DNA of 64,000 nucleotides from Nodosilinea sp. PGN35. Its GTDB lineage: Bacteria; Cyanobacteriota; Cyanobacteriia; Phormidesmidales; Phormidesmidaceae. The position numbers and the translations under genes were made by a program. The notes under the pieces were generated by a model, which was given only the letters and a program-made list of their open reading frames with translations, was not told the origin of the DNA and searched no databases. This document shows positions 62,353 through 64,000 of this stretch, one piece after another (within the stretch, counting starts at the first letter, position 1; each line of letters opens with the position of its first letter). Location: contig NZ_JAQKQJ010000006.1 in assembly GCF_029109325.1 (NCBI RefSeq), positions 176,256 through 240,255 on the forward strand. The letters are read 5' to 3'.

Positions 62353-63486
62353 TTAGCTGTCCTCAATGCGTCCAGCCTTGACGGTCAAAATCTGCGATGA
62401 GGTCATCCACTGGCTGCCAAAAGCACCGAGGTGCGTGGTAGTGATGATGGTTTGAAAGCGGTCTTGAATCGCCTCCAGTAATTGGTTTTGGCGGTTTAAG
62501 TCTAACTCAGCCAGCACGTCGTCGAGCAATAGCAGGGGCGGTTCGCCGATCACCTCATCGATCAGGTGCAGCTCCGCCAGCTTGAGGGCCAGCACCAGGG
62601 TACGCTGCTGTCCCTGGGAGCCGTACTGGCGGCTGGGGGTGTTGTTGATGGCAAACTCGATGTCGTCGCGGTGGGGGCCAACCAGGCTGGTGCGCTGGTG
62701 CTGCTCGGCCACAGCCCGCAGTTTAATCTTCTCCAAAAAGCTGGCCTGAATTACCTGGGGGTCATCCTCGGCCATGGGCACGTTGGGCTGGTAATGAATT
62801 TGCAGGTCTTCGCGCTGGCCACTGATCGCCTGGTGCCACTGGTGGGCGATCGGGGCCAGTCGGGCGATCGCCCTGGCTCGCCGCCGAATCACCCGCGTGC
62901 CCAGGGCCGCCAGCTGGGCATCCCACAGGGCAAACTCGGTGGCATCTACAGATGGCCCAGTTTCCCCCTCGTCGTCACCGTAGGATTGCTTGATCAGGGC
63001 GTTGCGCTGCTTCAGCACCTGGTTGTACTGACCGAGAATGTGGGCATAGACCGGCTCTAGCTGAACCAGCAGCGTGTCGAGCCAGGTGCGTCGCTCCCCC
63101 GGCCCGCCCCGCACCAGGTCGAGATCCAAACTGGAGAACTGCACCGCGTTGAGAGCACCCAAAAAATCGAGCTGTCGCCGCAGCTTTTCACCGTTGAGAA
63201 TGGCCGTGCGCCGCCCCGCCTGCCGCAGCACCAGGGAGAGATCGGCCACGCCTAAATCCCTGCGGACAGAGGCGCTGATTTGAGCGACGGGCTGGTCTTG
63301 CTGCACGAGGTCGCGATCGCGCCCCGTCCGATGCGACTTCAGCGTTGCCAGCAGTTCCACCGCCTCCAGCAAGTTCGACTTGCCCTGGGCATTTTCCCCC
63401 ACCAAAATCGTCTTGGGAGCCGCAAAGTCAATCTGCTGCTCGCCATAGTTGCGAAAGTGCCTGAGCGATAGGTGCGTGAGGTACAA
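62353..63486 (-). CDS. recF: DNA repair and recombination protein RecF
   Basis: 377 residues. [13 protein letters not shown] at the N-terminus, Walker [15 protein letters not shown], signature-like [16 protein letters not shown], Walker [13 protein letters not shown]. This SMC-like ATPase loads RecA at gaps with RecOR. Typical length; complete. It is monocistronic here and not next to dnaN or gyrB. Confidence 0.95.
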   Translation of the reverse strand: MYLTHLSLRHFRNYGEQQIDFAAPKTILVGENAQGKSNLLEAVELLATLKSHRTGRDRDLVQQDQPVAQISASVRRDLGVADLSLVLRQAGRRTAILNGEKLRRQLDFLGALNAVQFSSLDLDLVRGGPGERRTWLDTLLVQLEPVYAHILGQYNQVLKQRNALIKQSYGDDEGETGPSVDATEFALWDAQLAALGTRVIRRRARAIARLAPIAHQWHQAISGQREDLQIHYQPNVPMAEDDPQVIQASFLEKIKLRAVAEQHQRTSLVGPHRDDIEFAINNTPSRQYGSQGQQRTLVLALKLAELHLIDEVIGEPPLLLLDDVLAELDLNRQNQLLEAIQDRFQTIITTTHLGAFGSQWMTSSQILTVKAGRIEDS

Positions 63487-63796
63487 AGGTTAAGGCCGAG
63501 GCTTGACTTGGTTTAGGATACAGGACGGCAGGAAATAATATCAGGCTCAGCCTCTTGACGGGCGCAAACAGGTGAGCTACTTTTTATACAAGCTCGGTTG
63601 AGCAAAGCTGTGTCTAGTGCTCTAACTAGGTCTACATAGAGATCGCAGGAATGTAACTTTTTGCGGTCGCTATGTAGCTCTAGTTCAAAATAAGATTGAA
63701 TGTCTCGTATTACATACGAGCATCATCTTAGCTATTGAACTCGATATTGCTCTGTCCTTTCCCGAGCCGTTATTTACCTTATTACTTTGGTAAGTT

Positions 63797-63892
63797 ATGG
63801 CCACCAGAAAATCTAATCGACCAACTGTCGCTGTATTCGCTGACGCCCAAAATGTCAATCTATTCAAATACAGCCGACATTCCGCAGGTTGA
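63797..63892 (+). pseudogene. N-terminal remnant of a NYN-domain (LabA-like) gene
   Basis: 31 codons beginning MATRKSNRPTVAVFADAQNV, the conserved first strand and Asp of NYN/PIN-like RNases. The match ends after NLFKYS, where the frame runs into unrelated sequence and stops at TGA 63890-63892. The sequence that follows leads within 60 bp into an IS transposase, so the gene was probably cut by the insertion. The other half may lie beyond the element. Confidence 0.6.
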
Positions 63893-63949
63893 CAAAAGGA
63901 GTATTTGGGTCAGCGGAGGTAAGCTCAGGGTAAGGATTGGGATCGCGCC

Positions 63950-64000
63950 TTGAAGATAGAAAACCTGGACCACTTAGGGTTAGTGGCGGCGTTAGTGGAT
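63950..64000 (+). mobile_element. IS1634-like transposase, first 17 codons in window
   Basis: A frame opening with TTG reads KIENLDHLGLVAALVD to the window edge. That is the characteristic start of DUF4277-type IS1634 family transposases common in cyanobacteria. The left end of the element must lie between about 63876 and 63950; a terminal repeat could not be fixed without the other end. Confidence 0.65.

Overview
The window is a cyanobacterial chromosome segment. The HIP1 octamer GCGATCGC and its partial forms recur throughout, inside and between genes. The gene set also fits: a demethylphylloquinone-reductase-type flavoprotein (NdbB-like), PntA/PntB, LepA, RecF, DUF4058, DUF4340 and many small toxin-antitoxin modules. 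Base composition is G+C-rich. Two stretches differ visibly: the A+T-rich DUF4365 gene at 7.1-8.4 kb and the last 0.5 kb. Genus cannot be settled from sequence alone; a Leptolyngbya/Nodosilinea-like cyanobacterium would fit. No rRNA, tRNA or CRISPR array was seen.

Layout. 0-6.4 kb: P-loop ATPase (partial), GAF histidine kinase, ribbon-helix-helix protein, lepA, DUF4058 gene. 6.4-10.8 kb: accessory zone with an XRE regulator beside a large inverted repeat, an A+T-rich DUF4365 nuclease-like gene, two PIN-domain modules and a dispersed repeat of about 100 bp. 11-20.3 kb: glycosyltransferase, formamidase amiF, HEPN/MNT pair, azlCD exporter, ndbB, sulfotransferase, degenerate nuclease-like lipoprotein, HD hydrolase. 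20.4-23.7 kb: glutamine-synthetase-family enzyme behind a perfect 18-bp palindrome, then an exported acetamidase/formamidase-family protein. 24-30.6 kb: rhodanese-like protein without its cysteine, two-domain stress protein, unknown conserved gene, purU, DUF4340 protein. 30.6-40.5 kb: decayed toxin-antitoxin locus, pntB and pntA separated by an opposite-strand membrane gene, HAD phosphatase, M15 peptidase with four helical repeats, prmC, secreted protein.

40.9-61.8 kb is a purine-catabolism block. It holds xdhA, a decayed mazEF-like locus, xdhB, an 11.5-kb gene for a 3822-residue LamG/beta-gamma-crystallin/PKD-like protein, xdhC and an adenine deaminase. Adenine deaminase gives hypoxanthine and XdhAB would oxidise it to urate, while XdhC serves cofactor maturation. 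The giant gene and the toxin-antitoxin remnant interrupt an otherwise ordinary xdhABC order. PurU, AmiF and the FmdA-like protein all concern formyl or amide groups and may contribute to one-carbon and nitrogen recovery. The window ends with a repeat protein, recF, and a NYN-domain gene cut off just before an IS1634-like transposase.

A MITE-like palindromic element with TATAGC-type terminal inverted repeats occurs at 23.7-24.1 kb and again at 57.4-59.2 kb. The most unusual items are the giant protein, the symmetric element beside the XRE gene, the MITE-like family, the repeat-bearing peptidase, a UGA-terminated leader ORF in front of prmC, and three decayed toxin-antitoxin loci that can be read codon by codon.
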